This document shows, in pieces, positions 49,735 to 60,975 of a DNA stretch of 64,000 bases; position 1 is the stretch's first letter; every line of letters begins with the position of its first letter. The translations under genes and the position numbers were made by a program. The stretch covers positions 2,489,284-2,553,283 of the forward strand of contig NC_090712.1 in NCBI RefSeq assembly GCF_040954835.1, read 5' to 3'. This DNA comes from Lepisosteus oculatus (taxonomy: Eukaryota; Chordata; Actinopteri; Semionotiformes; Lepisosteidae). The notes below the pieces were generated by a model that was not told the DNA's origin, did not search any database, and was given only the letters and a program-made list of their open reading frames with translations.

Positions 49735-49872
49735 AGCGTCACGTCGTCAAACGCAGGACGGGAAACCCACGCGCGCCCAGTCGGGCTCCCTCCCCATTGG
49801 TCGAGGGGGCACTTTAAAGTCACACCCTCGATTCTGATTGGCTGCTGTCTTTTTGGATACGGAATTCAAACT
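49735..49872 (+). promoter_or_regulatory. fbxo5: FBXO5 promoter: E2F-like, two CCAAT boxes, CHR-like
   Basis: In order: a CRE-like TCACGTCGTC (about 49740), an E2F-like ACGGGAAAC (49758-49766), inverted CCAAT boxes (ATTGG at 49796-49800 and 49836-49840) 40 bases apart, and TTCAAA (49865-49870), the reverse of the CHR element TTTGAA. This is the arrangement of cell-cycle genes held by E2F and DREAM/MuvB complexes, and fits a gene expressed from G1/S onward. No TATA box. Function is inferred. Confidence 0.55.
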
Positions 49873-49879
49873 GGATAAG

Positions 49880-50001
49880 AAACAGGCGGCAGGCGCAACT
49901 GGGGCTAGTGTAGTGCCACAACACAGCAGCCTGGGGAGAGTACCGCATCTGGAGTAGAGAAGGGGGAAGGATCACGCGTAAATTCTTAACACTACAAGAA
50001 G
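49880..50001 (+). other. fbxo5: FBXO5 noncoding first exon
   Basis: A donor AAG|GTAAAA lies at 50001/50002, just downstream of the cell-cycle-type promoter. The matching acceptor TTTACAG at 51202 leads to the exon that carries the ATG. The exon start is approximate. The 1.2-kb UTR intron shows no recognised repeat. Confidence 0.55.
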
Positions 50002-51226
50002 GTAAAATATGTCTCCCTTCCTCTGGGCGAATCGCGAGTTTTATCTGCAGATTGAGCTGCTGAACTGTAAGAGTTCTTGCAAGCGCTGCCAGCGGCTACC
50101 GAGTTTGAATGGCGCTTCTCGGTCTTGTTTTTTTTTTCTGCAGATTCAAAAAATTTCGTATTAATGTTCATTTTTTTTAGCAAAGGAAAAAAAAACGTTA
50201 TTTACTGCGGTAATGTGTCGTGGCGGTAGCGATCCGGTTCCGTCGGTATTTTAGCGGTATTGGTGCAGCGTGTCCAGTCCGCGCGCGAATCCGTGCCGTG
50301 GGAGGCCCCTCGATCGCGCGCCACCTCCTGCCTAAAAATCCGACGGGTTGGACTCCAGATGTGAAAGGGTCAATAATTAAAAATAATGCCATTGTTGACG
50401 ATTGCGATCGGTGTCGGGAATAATCCATTAAAAGGAAAAAGATTGTCTGCCCAGCCTCCCGGCAAATCAATTTGTTTCTGTCTGCATTAAGGCTGGATGC
50501 AACCGTTTGCTGTTTTACTTCAAGCGTTTTAAATGCAGAATCGATATTTTCCATCTTCCATGTTTGATTTATCCAAGTACGATAGTGTAAGATTCAACCT
50601 GGAGGTAAACATCCTGAAATATGGGCCTAACTTCCCCCCAGCTCCTGAACAACAGGGCTCTGTATTTGCATACTGTAGAGGCGCCACCGCGTACCTTGGG
50701 GGTGGGGTGGTCGTTCTGCGGACAACTTTCTAAAGTTTGTTTTTGACATCTAGAATACCCCCCTGCATTAGTGATTAATAGTCACCATTGAATCTGCTTG
50801 TTTTTTAAGGAACTATAGAAAACTGCTGTAGCTGTTGTATCGCAGGAGGTAGTGTCCGCGCTTTCTACTGCTAAGAAAGATGGGTGGTGATTTTCAGGCT
50901 GGCGTGAGCACGGGTCCATATACGAAAGCAAGCAATAAAAGTCCACAAGGCAGTTTGTGTTCCTATATGCATCACGTTTCTTTGGGTTGCAATTTATTTT
51001 GCAGGCCGTTATTTAGACATTTAACAATCCTGTAAACTGTATACAGTACCTAGGTACCCTTGACACGTTGGAACAAAACTGAACAGAGATTTAACAAAAT
51101 TGTAGCAGGAAGTTTCATGACACGAGTCAGGTGCCAAAGCTGCCCACCAGGTCCCAGAGTCTTGAGTACTAAACGCTCCTCATTGTTTCTTTGACTTTAC
51201 AGATATTTTAACCGAGTCCCGGAGAC

Positions 51227-54127
51227 ATGAAGTGCCCCTTCGCACCCCTCCAGAAACCCTCTCCCGTGAGAAGCGCGGAGAAAGACGACGGGCGACACGG
51301 CACCGCGGACTTCTGCCGGGAGAAACGTCCCCTGAAAGAGGAGCCCCCGGTGTGTTTTGACCCCCAGCGCCCGGGTGGCCCGGGAGCCAGCCCCGTCCTG
51401 CTCCGAGAGCCCCTCAGGGGCGTCCACAACAAGGAGAACCGCCGGACCTCGCTCGCCGTCGAGCTCTCCGAAAGCAGGGACTTCGACAGCGACTGCATCC
51501 TCAGTGGCAATGTCTCCCAGGAGGACAGCGGGTATCTGTCGCTTCACAGCAGCCAGACGGAGCAGGGGGAGCTCGGCCTCGGGGCCGCGGACGATGACCA
51601 GAAGGTGCCCAGGAGGCACCACCAGCACACCGGGTGCTCGCCGTCTGTGACCGCCTCTCCCTGCGGGGCCAGCCCGGTCGCGCTGGGGCTCCCGGTGCTG
51701 CATTTCCAGCAGACTGTCTGCAAGGAGTTGAGGAGGAGGTACAGGAGAACCCAGAAATTCGACTGGGGCGTCGTCGGAGAGGTCGCAGAGGACTTCCGAC
51801 TCCAGGGGGTCGTAGGGAGGAAGATGGGCGTCGAGCAGCTGGACATTTTCGAGGAATTACTGGAGAGGGACATGAGACACGTCCTGGCCAAGATTTTACG
51901 CTTTCTCACGGATGTGGATTTGATCAAGTAAGTGTCATTCACGGTGATGCGGTTCCTCATTTGACTTGTTTGCTCAGCAGATGCCCTTGTTTAGGGTGAG
52001 TTAGGGTATGGACCTGTTGACTTTATGTGCGGGGTATAAGCAAGGTCAGCTCAAGGCTGGAGATGCAATGCTCTTGGGACACAAAATGAAATAACTTTTC
52101 TTGGCATAAAAGGTTTTGGGGAGGTCTACCTGTTATTGAAGCCAGTACCCTGGCTTCTTTTAGGAAGTGGCTGTATGTGATTTTGTTATTAATTATCCAC
52201 TATTAGCCCAATGAGCTAGATGAGCCCAAAGACCCCGCCACTTGTTTGTATTTTATTTATGTTCACAATTAGCGTGGATGCATCGTTGGTGATGTGAACG
52301 GTTGGAGGAAAAGAGAAGCCAATCTGAGCATCAATATAAGATTGATATGGAAAGCAGTGGGGAGCGATGAGGGGTTCTAAATGTGGGCATAGAGAGGAGG
52401 TCTGGGGACCCCATTAGATTGGGAGTAGTCAAAACCATTCCTCGATCAGTGACATTGTGCCATTGTGTACATTGAATATCCCTCCAGAGTTAATCCAGAA
52501 AGGTTAAGGTTCTCTTCATGTGCTGTCCGTGATGCTCATGTCTTTTTTTTTCCTTCCTTTACATCGACAGCTGTCAAAAAGTGAGTAAAACGTGGCGGAG
52601 AGTCATCTGTGAAGACAAGTGGGCCTTCCAGATGTGCAAAACGGATAAAAAGGTAATATTCCGAGCGTTACGTCCCAGAGCATGCCAGAGTGTCTGGCAT
52701 AGGGGAGGAAGGGCAGTCTCATTGCTCAGCTGACTGGGTGGAGAAGCACGATCTCGGTTTGCCAGTTGAATTAAGACTGGGTGTGCCCAAAGAGCTTTTT
52801 ATCCGGGGCACATGAATACCTTAGCTCTTGGATACTTGGCTCTTACAAACAGTTCAATGGGATCCTTGATAATTGATTAGTTAGGAGAGCCTCTTACTCT
52901 TCAGCCAACACCACACAGAGCAGACGCATGGCCTAACATCACACTTTGAATTTGGCACAGCCGGTGGAAAGGGACTGGTCAATAAATTCTGGCATATTTT
53001 TACTTTTTTGTTTGAAGTCTTTTGACATTTGGGTGTTAAAATACAGGGCTGATCCTCCTATATTTTTGTTTTTTTAGAGAACTGTGCTGTGAGGGTAAAA
53101 GCAGTTATTTGTAATCCCAAGATCTTTGGCCGACAGCAACTTGCTGGTTATGTGTTGCTAGGTGCTCGGGAGAGATTGAGCTCATTTTTTCTTTACCCCG
53201 CCTTAGGATGCAGAAACGTCTGGGGATTTCACCACGAGGGACTTCGCCTTTTCCAGAGAGGTCCTGTCTTGCCTCCAGGTTGCGGCCTCTACTCCCGTCC
53301 ACAAGCCACCCAGGAGGAAGGAGTGTGGGCCCAGCCGGCACACCGAGTTCCAGCAGGTACGGGCGAGTTCGTGCCAGGGAACGCGCAGGCGTGACGGGGT
53401 CACGGGCGTCTGGGGGGGGGGGTGAATCTCGGCACACCAGGCCAGGGTGGCGCCGCGTGCGGCCTTCACCTCACTCCAGGGGTTCTGGGATAGCCTCTGC
53501 TGTGGCTGTGGGGGACAGCGGTGGCTCTGTGGCTCAGGATCTGCGCCTGTGGCTGGAAGGTTGCCGGTTCAAATCCCGCGGCCGGCAGAGGAATCCTACT
53601 CCGTCGGGCCCCTGAGCCAGGCCCTTCACCCCAACTACTCCAGGGGCGCCGTATAAATGGCCGACCCTGCGCTCTGACCCCAAGCTTCTCTCTCTGTCTG
53701 TGTGTCTCATGGAGAGCAAGCTGGGGTATGCGAAAATACGAACCGGCTCGGATGCTGAGCCACAGAGCCACCCCACCACCCGGATGTCAGAGAGCGAGTC
53801 TTGGCACGATCGTGCAGAACGTCGACCGTGCTGTGATTCAGATGATAAGGTGGCGTGCGATTCTTCTCTCCACAGGCAGCAGATGCGTTGAAGCAGCACG
53901 AAGCCCTGAAGCCCTGCTCGCACTGCGGCTCCCCGGCCAAGTTCGACTCCTACCTGCGCAGAGCCACCTGCACCAGGGCCAGCTGCGGCTTTGACTTCTG
54001 CACCAGCTGCCTGTGCGCATACCACGGCTCGCAGAGCTGCAGGACTGGGAAAAGGGGCCAGGCCAGGGAGAAAACCACACTGCTCCCGGGCAGCAGCAGG
54101 AGCAAGAAGAACCTGAAGAGGCTCTGA
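51227..54127 (+). CDS. fbxo5: F-box only protein 5 / Emi1, complete, 4 coding exons
   Basis: Inhibitor of the anaphase-promoting complex (APC/C) that allows cyclin build-up in S and G2 (family knowledge). Coding exons: 51227-51927, 52571-52652, 53207-53356, 53876-54127; 1185 nt in frame, 394 aa (human 447). Start MKCPF aligns with an MKC start in human. Visible motifs: KEN box 69-71; beta-TrCP phosphodegron D100-S-G-Y-L-S105; F-box-like helices about 205-255 (FEELLERDMRHVLAKILRFL, then VSKTWRRV); RxxL (REVL 278-281) at the place of the human D-box; zinc-binding region from C325 with CSHC, CTRASCGFDFC and CTSCLCAYH; C-terminal RL tail (KKNLKRL). All parts needed for APC/C inhibition are present. 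The N-terminal half diverges most. Sits about 2.5 kb after MTRF1L on the same strand, as the pair is linked in human. Confidence 0.95.
53518..53738 (+). mobile_element. tRNA-derived SINE, near full length, in FBXO5 intron
   Basis: Head GGTGGCTCTGTGGCTCAGGA and B box GGTTCAAATCC, body CCTACTCCGTCGGGCCCCTG, tail GGAGAGCAAGCTGGGGTATG ending in GCGAAAATA. Same strand as FBXO5, 140 bases upstream of the acceptor of the zinc-binding exon. The least degraded head of the four copies. Confidence 0.9.
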
Positions 54128-54644
54128 TCTGCCCCTTTTACTCATTTGTGTGAATGAACTCTTTTTAAATTATTTCTATGCATTCCACTAGACATTGCTC
54201 TGTATGGGTAAAAAAAAAGTGTTTATTTTGAAGCGGTAATGCACAAAGGCGTCTGCACACATTTTTATAGTGGGGGAACAATCATTTTATTTTTAAGAAA
54301 AAATTGACTTGAAGTTTTAATGTTTCTTCCCATTGCTAACTGGGCTGCCCCTGGGGAGGGTGCAGTTTAAATCAAATTTCCCGACTGCCAAAAGTTACCA
54401 GTGTTATGACGGGTATGTTTAAAATGTGAAAGAGCGTCGCGTTTTATCGAACAATTAATTTTTACAGTTTTAGATTTATAAGGGGAATTGGAACCGGTTC
54501 AGCTGTGGCATGTTCTCTTTTGAGAAGGCATGATGGACTGGCTAATCCCCTGCATCTTTGAAATGTCTGAATATGAGCTGTTTGATATGTAAATACAACT
54601 GTAAATATTTATAATACTGTATAATTCTATGTTGTTACAGTCTG

Positions 54645-54650
54645 AATAAA
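54645..54650 (+). promoter_or_regulatory. fbxo5: FBXO5 polyadenylation signal
   Basis: AATAAA about 520 bases past the stop codon, followed by long T runs. No better signal lies between. Confidence 0.7.
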
Positions 54651-54669
54651 CCTTTTTTTTTCTTTTTAT

Positions 54670-55700
54670 GAAGAAAATAGCCTAACCTTTTTTTTAATTG
54701 TAATTCTGAGGTGTGGAGTGCTTATCCACACATGAATGACCTTTTTTTCTCTGCGCACCGTGTGAACCGTGCCCGTGATAAAAGATTGGGTGACTCAAAT
54801 GGTTTGGGACTTGGAGAGAGCAATCAAAGTGTTCCAGTTTGTGTAATTTAGTAAGTGGGAAATTTTAAGTCAAAGCGTTTTACCACAACATTAAATTGCT
54901 GCATGCTGTTGTCCATTTTAATGGAAATGCTTTAAGGTTATTGGATCTATGTTGTTCTGTAGTACAGCTTTGAAAGATTTTGTTATATAAAATTTTGAAA
55001 TATGAGGTGTCCCAGTCGGAACAAACCTTTCTGTAGCCAAGAACTTGAGCTAAACCCAGCAGTCCTGGTCCAGATCCTGGAAACCCTGATGTCGTTGACT
55101 TTAATGAAACAGCTGGTTCTGAAGTGCCTCTGATGTGAAATGTGGGTCATTTCAGGAAATGTGCAATTACCTATAGTAATGTTACTGTGCAAGCTTTTGC
55201 AGAAGAAAGCTCTTTAGAAGAATACATTTCTATCAGCCCTGCAAGTATAATTTTATCCTCTAGGTGGAGCAATAATACAATATTTTTTCTGGGAAGACAT
55301 ACAGCTTTACTGATCTGTGTTTGTGGTGTATTCTCATCTGCATAGACGCTGAAAACTGGAAGTGCAGGCGAAACGAAAAGAGAGGAGTGTATCTTGGCCT
55401 CAAAGAATTTCTCAGCATAAAGTGATGCAGTCGTGTTTAGGACAGAGATGGGCATCTTCCCTATTCAACATGGAAGGATGTAAATGAGACGCAGTGATCT
55501 GAGCATGATATCCAGGTGGCCATAATGGCAGGGGAAGTAGCTTCTTTCACATGTATCAGTGAGAGAAAGGAAAGGCTCCAGAGTGTAGCTTCAGCCCTGG
55601 CCTGTGTGAGTCTGATCTCAGCCCTGTGTACGGTATGGCTGGAGAGACAGGTGTTTTCTAGATTGTGAAGGTGTTTTTTAACTAGCAAAACTGTTTTTTT
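54670..55700. other. Spacer downstream of FBXO5
   Basis: No recognised gene or repeat. A 94-codon minus-strand open frame (55171-55455) has no recognisable domain. Confidence 0.4.
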
Positions 55701-55719
55701 TTAAATGCGCAACCGCACA

Positions 55720-56275
55720 CGGGAGGAAGGAGATGAGGAAGTGCATGCAGACTCCAAGAGCTCATGCCCGGGGCGGGCGGTGACTGTCCTCTGTGATGGC
55801 CAGAATGTCATTACAGTGCTGCCACCTGAGATCCAGATGTCCTCTTTGGACAAATCCCACTGCCCCTTGACAGCCATGTGCTACAGAAGCCGAGGCTGGG
55901 GCTCCCCAGAGTTGTCAGTCTGCTCCTGACGCCCCTCTTCATCTTTTGCAACACCTTCGTCCTCACTGTCCAGCCCCTCAGGCCGGACCTGGTCCGGGCT
56001 CAGTAGAATTCTCCCCTCTGGCTTTGAGGAGGGTGCAGCCTAGCATAAATGACATCTGAAGACAAGCGCCTCTCCCAATTGAAAATGAGCTTGGACAACA
56101 GGTTCTCTTTTTCGGTACGAGCCAGAAACTCCCAGGCCCCGGCAGTTCAGGTCTTAATGGGATTTCTGCCGTGCTCCTGGCTGAACTGGTGCCCCATAAT
56201 AAGCAGTTCCTTCAGCTCCAGCACCTTTCCAGCTGGTCCACCTGGTAGACAGCCCTGCTGATCAAGAATCCTGAC
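55720..56275 (-). pseudogene. Coding-like but frame-broken segment, identity unknown
   Basis: GC-richer than its surroundings. The minus strand gives runs that look protein-like but in shifting frames: AVYQVDQLE, then VLELKELLIMGHQFSQEHG up to a stop, then WEFLARTEKENLLSKLIFNW and ERRLSSDVIYARL up to a stop, then GLDSEDEGVAKDEEGRQEQ up to a stop. Runs are in one orientation and join only with frameshifts, as expected of a decayed or processed pseudogene. I do not recognise the parent family. It could also be chance in a GC-rich patch, or part of an unknown transposon. Confidence 0.35.
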
Positions 56276-56279
56276 ACAT

Positions 56280-57215
56280 TAAAAGGATGAAAGCATAACA
56301 GGGAATCCACAGCGCACACTGGTGTCAGACATCAAACCTCTCTGCTCCTCTCTCCTCCCTTTGTCACATTTATGTGTAACTAAATTGCTCCGGGCGCTTT
56401 AACTGGAGTTGTGCAGTTTTGACCCGTGTTGTCTCAGCCCTGCTTGAGGTGCTCTTCCTGTTTGTATGCAATGGCATTTTAATGAGTCATTAAAGGAAGC
56501 AAATTCTCCGCACCTCCACCACCCAGCCTCTGCTGGAATTGTTAAGCTCCATTCAATTTAATCTTAATAGAAACTGCAGCCAAAGTTTGCCAGAAACAGC
56601 CTGCTCCGGGTCCCTGAAAGATGACACAGCACACATAGCAATTCACATTAATGACATTTGAGAAGACAAGTCACACACTCTTTTCTCTCGTTAATTCATT
56701 GTGCGATTTCACTGCCATTGTCTGTAATTCTTGCTCTGGTGTTATTCCCATTGTTTAGCAGCGACGATGACGACTGCCGTTGAATGTCAATTCCCCGGGC
56801 AGATTCCAAGAGCTTTTTAAATGCTCATCTCTTGTTCTCGTGGAAAGAGGTAAAGTGTGGGCTATTTGTTTTGCTCTTGTAACAGTAACAACAAAACAGT
56901 AGTTAACATTTCAATAATTGGCTGGTGTACCACAATTTGCACTGTTGCGGCTCTTCCAAACAAAATGAATTACCCATTTTCATGGCTCATTGTCATGGTA
57001 ATAAATTACAGGTATTTTTTTTTCTGTCAAAAACTGCTTGTGAAACTAGAACACATACATCTCAGGTTAATGCAGCGTACCAAGTGACCCATTATTATAG
57101 TGAAACTCTTAAGTGAACATGTAATTTTAGGTCTGTAGGGTTGAAAACAGTGATTTCCAGTCCTGGTCCCGGTGACGAGCTGTTAGTGTTTCTTCCAGAC
57201 GAACCCTTCATCGAT
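56280..57215. other. Spacer without recognised content
   Basis: AT-rich; open frames are short and carry no recognisable motif. Confidence 0.4.
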
Positions 57216-57219
57216 TTAA

Positions 57220-57425
57220 TGATAATGAGATGAATTTGAGCCCCTGCACATGTTGGAGTGTTAATCGTTGTACGTTTTGGAAAGTGAATAAAACTTGACT
57301 AGAAACAAAAACGCAAATATTAAATTGAAGCAACGTCTTAGATGAAGAAAGGCTTCAAGTATCTAATAAAGGGGGTTGAAACGAACCCCAGCAGGAGTGT
57401 GGGGCTCCGGGACCGGGATGGGGAA
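57220..57425. repeat. Dispersed repeat, shared with 2036-2225
   Basis: Shares ordered blocks with 2036-2225 (GAAGCAA...CTTAGAT, GGCTTCAA, TATCTAAT, AGCAGGAGTG, GGGACCGGG). Confidence 0.6.
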
Positions 57426-57527
57426 CCACCAAGTTTAAAGGAGGCCTACTTCATTGCCAGCTACTGCCAAAGGATGGCATTTTTCATATCCATTACCTCT
57501 AGAAAGCACAACAGTCATTTTATTTAA

Positions 57528-58328
57528 GATAGGATAAGATTTTATTGTCCCCCTGAGGGAATTTTTTTATGGACACCCAGCAATCCTGTACATTTAAATA
57601 GAATGCAAAAAAGAGAGAAGAAAAACATTGCACATTATACTATTACAAAAGAAATAAGAAAAACATTGCATATCATTGTATTGCACATGTACAGTATAAC
57701 ACATAACAACATGTAACATTTATAACACATCACAAAACATATTGCACTCAAGTGGGTTGTAAGGGTCAAAATTGTGCTTATCCTTGACATTTGCGTTGAC
57801 AGCTCTAATGGATAGTGGAACACAAGAATGTTTGTATTTGATTGATTTACATTTGGGAACCCTAAAACATTTGCCAGAAGGAAGAAGTTGATATTCAGAG
57901 TTGAGTATTTGGGAAGGATCCGATATAATTTCCCCTGCCTGTTTGATTATGGATTTTTCAAAGATTGTCTGCAGGGAGGGGTGCTGTTTCACTCCCATGA
58001 CCTTCAAAGCTGTCTGGATGAGCCGGGTAATTTGCGATTTAAAATGAACTGATAGATGGCCAAACCACACTGAAATACCATACCTGATAATGCTCTCGAT
58101 TACAGCACGGTAAAAGAGTAGCATTACTTCCTGTCAAACCCCAAACACTCTTAGTCTTCGCAGGAAATATAAGCGCTGCTGAATTTTGGAGCAAACACTC
58201 TCCACATGAGTAGTCCAGCACAGGTTACGGTCTATGTGTACACCTAAGTACTTATATGAATCAACCTGAGTGATAAGTTCGTTGTGGATTACTACCTGTG
58301 AGTGATCACCAACTGTTCTGGGATCGAA
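57528..58328 (-). mobile_element. LINE, 5'-truncated, with 3' tail
   Basis: Minus-strand open frame of 134 codons (57720-58124): [52 protein letters not shown] and PLSIRAVNANVKD, the end of a non-LTR reverse transcriptase. The 3' UTR follows to a tail ending (minus strand) AATAAAATCTTATCCTATCTT at about 57528-57550. Truncated at 58328 just before IPEQLVITH. Close relative of 42866-43565. Confidence 0.87.
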
Positions 58329-58334
58329 AGCCAG

Positions 58335-58800
58335 GACTGGGAACCCCAGCTCCAGCCTGAACTAAACAAAACTCCGAAACAAAGCTGGGCCCTCGCCAGC
58401 ACTGGGAAGGGAGGTCCTCCTAGGAAAATCGTTGCTGCTGTGAGTCTGCCCGACCAGGAGCAGGAGGTGGCGATTTTCCACCTCAGCCAGAATTCCCTAA
58501 AGCCAATACTCTCGTGTGGTGAAACTGTCCTGTAGGAGGTGCTGTGTCTGCCCTTCAGACATGTTATTAAAGATCCCATGGCACCTGAAGAGTAGGGTTG
58601 TTACCCCAGTGTCCTTGCTAAATTCCTCTCCTGCCTTGTACAAATGGCCCCTTAATTCAACTGGTGAAGTACTGTCTAATGCCTCTACCTGATCTGCTAA
58701 ATTGTGGGCCTGCTGGGCAACTCCTAGATGGGCTCTGTCCCCCAGTGGTGGATGAAGTGTTTTCCCTCCTATGTGGAGCTTCAAAATTCTAGAGCCCCAT
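58335..58800 (+). mobile_element. Degenerate 5S rRNA-derived SINE
   Basis: Recognisable blocks in order: ACTGGGAAGGGAGGTCCTCC and AAAATCGTTGCTGCTG (compare CTGGATGGGAGACCTCC in better copies), TTATTAAAGATCCCATGGCA, GAAGAGTAGGGTTGTTACCC and CCAGTGTCCTTGCTAAATT. Much older than the other copies. Abuts the truncated end of the LINE at 58328. Confidence 0.6.
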
Positions 58801-59900
58801 CTCTCTTAGTTCATGGTCATGCAGTAATATGCACTGAACATAATGCATTTTCTGTTCCTCCTCTCCCGTGTAAAGACTTCTCATTCATAGGAAACGTGGT
58901 TTGAGTTCCAGCAGCTGACAACAATGGTGACCACGGACCGATGAAGGGTCAAGGGTGACAGCGCAGGTGCTGAAAATCTCTGCAGGACGTCTCCGCTCTC
59001 CCATCTCAGGGGATCGGGCTCGGACATTCTTCCCATTCCTGTATTGATTGCTAACCCCGAGTGGGCAGTGCCACTTGAAGCAGATTGCATTATTGTTGGC
59101 AAACACAAAGAGCCTTTGGCTCATGTAGTTACAGGAGCCACAGATGGCTTTTTAAGTGGGCAGTTCGTGAGCATGCCTGTGCCAGTCTGTGTCACACTGT
59201 GTTTCCCACTGCCCCGAAAAAGTGGCTGCATTTGTGTTATTTTGTTAAACAGATAGAGAAGTGCAGAACTCTGTGGGTGGGGATCAATTCATCCACTGTG
59301 ATGGGCAGAGCAGTCTTGTATAGAAATGTAGGGACAGTTAAGAGAAAGCATTGTGTGCTGTGAGTCAGACATTCTTCACAGGTCTGACAGCACCAGCTGC
59401 TGGTAAACAAAAGGTCAAGCATTATTTTGTATCATTACCTAAAATGTTTTACGCGAAAGCTGCATTTCAAGGGCTTTTCAATGAACTCCCTTCCAGTCCA
59501 CGTACTGTATCTGAGGACATTCGCCTGTTTCTCCCTTGCCTAGGCTGCACTGTTCTCTCAGAACCCTTCCTGCTCTTTGTTCTACAAAGCGTATTGTGGG
59601 TTCAAGTACTAAGATTAGAGAAAGAAATAAAAAAGTGTCTTTGGGTGACAGGGAGTGAGGCGAGATTAGTGAATGGTGATTAGTGAGGATATTGAAGTAA
59701 TTAAAGATTGGAGTAAGTGAAACCCTGAGTAAAGAAGACCAAAACATATTTCCCTGCAGAGAGGACCTGCAGGAGTTCCCCTCAAAGTCATTTTGTTCTC
59801 AAATAAAAACTTAATTTCCTTTGCACTGGAAATGGCTTCAAGCGTGCACTGAGCCACAGACCATAACCTGTACATGGCGTATGTGGAGTCCCACAACAAG
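58801..59900. other. Spacer without recognised content
   Basis: No exon or clear repeat seen; open frames up to 110 codons have no recognisable domain. Confidence 0.4.
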
Positions 59901-59914
59901 ATCTATAATAGACA

Positions 59915-60300
59915 GGTCGTGGGGGAGCACAGACACACAAAAGAAACTGTAAGAAAAATCTCACTGCTCTTTATTTACAGTGCAAGGGCACTCAACCAAA
60001 TACAGAATAAGAGCTTAACTCTGGCTGAGCTCTAGCTAAACATCTGTCAAGTAGTTAAGCTGTTACTGGCATTACCTGAAGTTTCTTACAGAAACTCTTT
60101 CCAGAAGTGCTCTTTTTCACAAAGCGAGTCTCTCTCTAAGAAACTTTTCCAGCTCACATCCAGTGCCCACAGGCTTGTCTCTCGGTTTGCTCCCAGCTCT
60201 ACAGGCAGTGAAGGCTGACGGCCCACCTGGTAGTTACCACTTCCTGGTTTTAAATGCCACTCAACCAATCAGTGGAAGACATTTTTGGTGACTGTGGATG
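59915..60300 (-). mobile_element. Possible solo LTR
   Basis: On the minus strand, in order: a CCAAT-like GATTGGTTG (about 60265), a TATA-like ATTTAAAAC (about 60250), and an AATAAA (59970-59975) followed by a T/GT-rich stretch. This is the promoter-to-poly(A) layout of an LTR. No second LTR, internal coding region or target-site duplication was identified. Confidence 0.3.
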
Positions 60301-60755
60301 GCAGGTCATTCTCCAAAGCTTTCTAGGGAAAGTGATTTGAGTAGAATCGGAATTGCCATCTTATTTCCACCTCCTACTCTCTTATAGTCACTACATTTCA
60401 AATGTGATTAAATTCATTGGACTTGGGTGCTGCTAAGAAGTCTCCACAGCTCATGCATACTCATACAATAGGGAAGGACATGTTAGTAAGCCAAGGAGAA
60501 TTCAATAATTACTGCAGAACAAAGTGCTTTTTAAATGAACAATTCCAGTTAGGATTAAAATTATGAAATAAAATGATCAAAACATGCATCTCTAAAACCA
60601 ACTATGAGTTTTGTTATGTAACACAGCAACTCTTTACATATAGGAGGGGACTACTTCTGTCCACCTCTGAATTGCAGCACATATGTGTGACATGTAGCAG
60701 CTATTCTGCTCCAGCAGAATGGAATTAGCCATTCTGTACTGCTGTTGTGCCAGGG

Positions 60756-60975
60756 TATTTTTAATGATCAAATAGGACCTCAATTCAAGTCGTCCAAGGG
60801 CACACAGCTCCTGGTTACCTTAATGAGTTATTTGTTTGTTTTTTAAAATCGTCCTCTGGTCCAGGGGCAAGAGCGCCACCTACTGGTCTACCAACACCAC
60901 TTGCAGCAGCAGCTGGGTTTTTCTTGGAGGACAAGTTTTGCTGAGCCTCTGAGATCTGCTGAGATAACCAAAACA
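60756..60975 (-). mobile_element. Degenerate 5S rRNA-derived SINE fragment
   Basis: Reverse-orientation blocks TTTTTAATGATCAAATAGGA, AGAGCGCCACCTACTGGTC, ACACCACTTGCAGCAGCAG and GGTTTTTCTTGGAGGA match the reversed body and head of the SINE3-type elements (compare GAGCGCCCCCTACTGGCCC at 23310-23345). Confidence 0.6.

Noticed and set aside
51197-51703. 168-codon minus-strand open frame
   Set aside because: Antisense shadow of FBXO5's first coding exon, which has clear Emi1 motifs on the plus strand.
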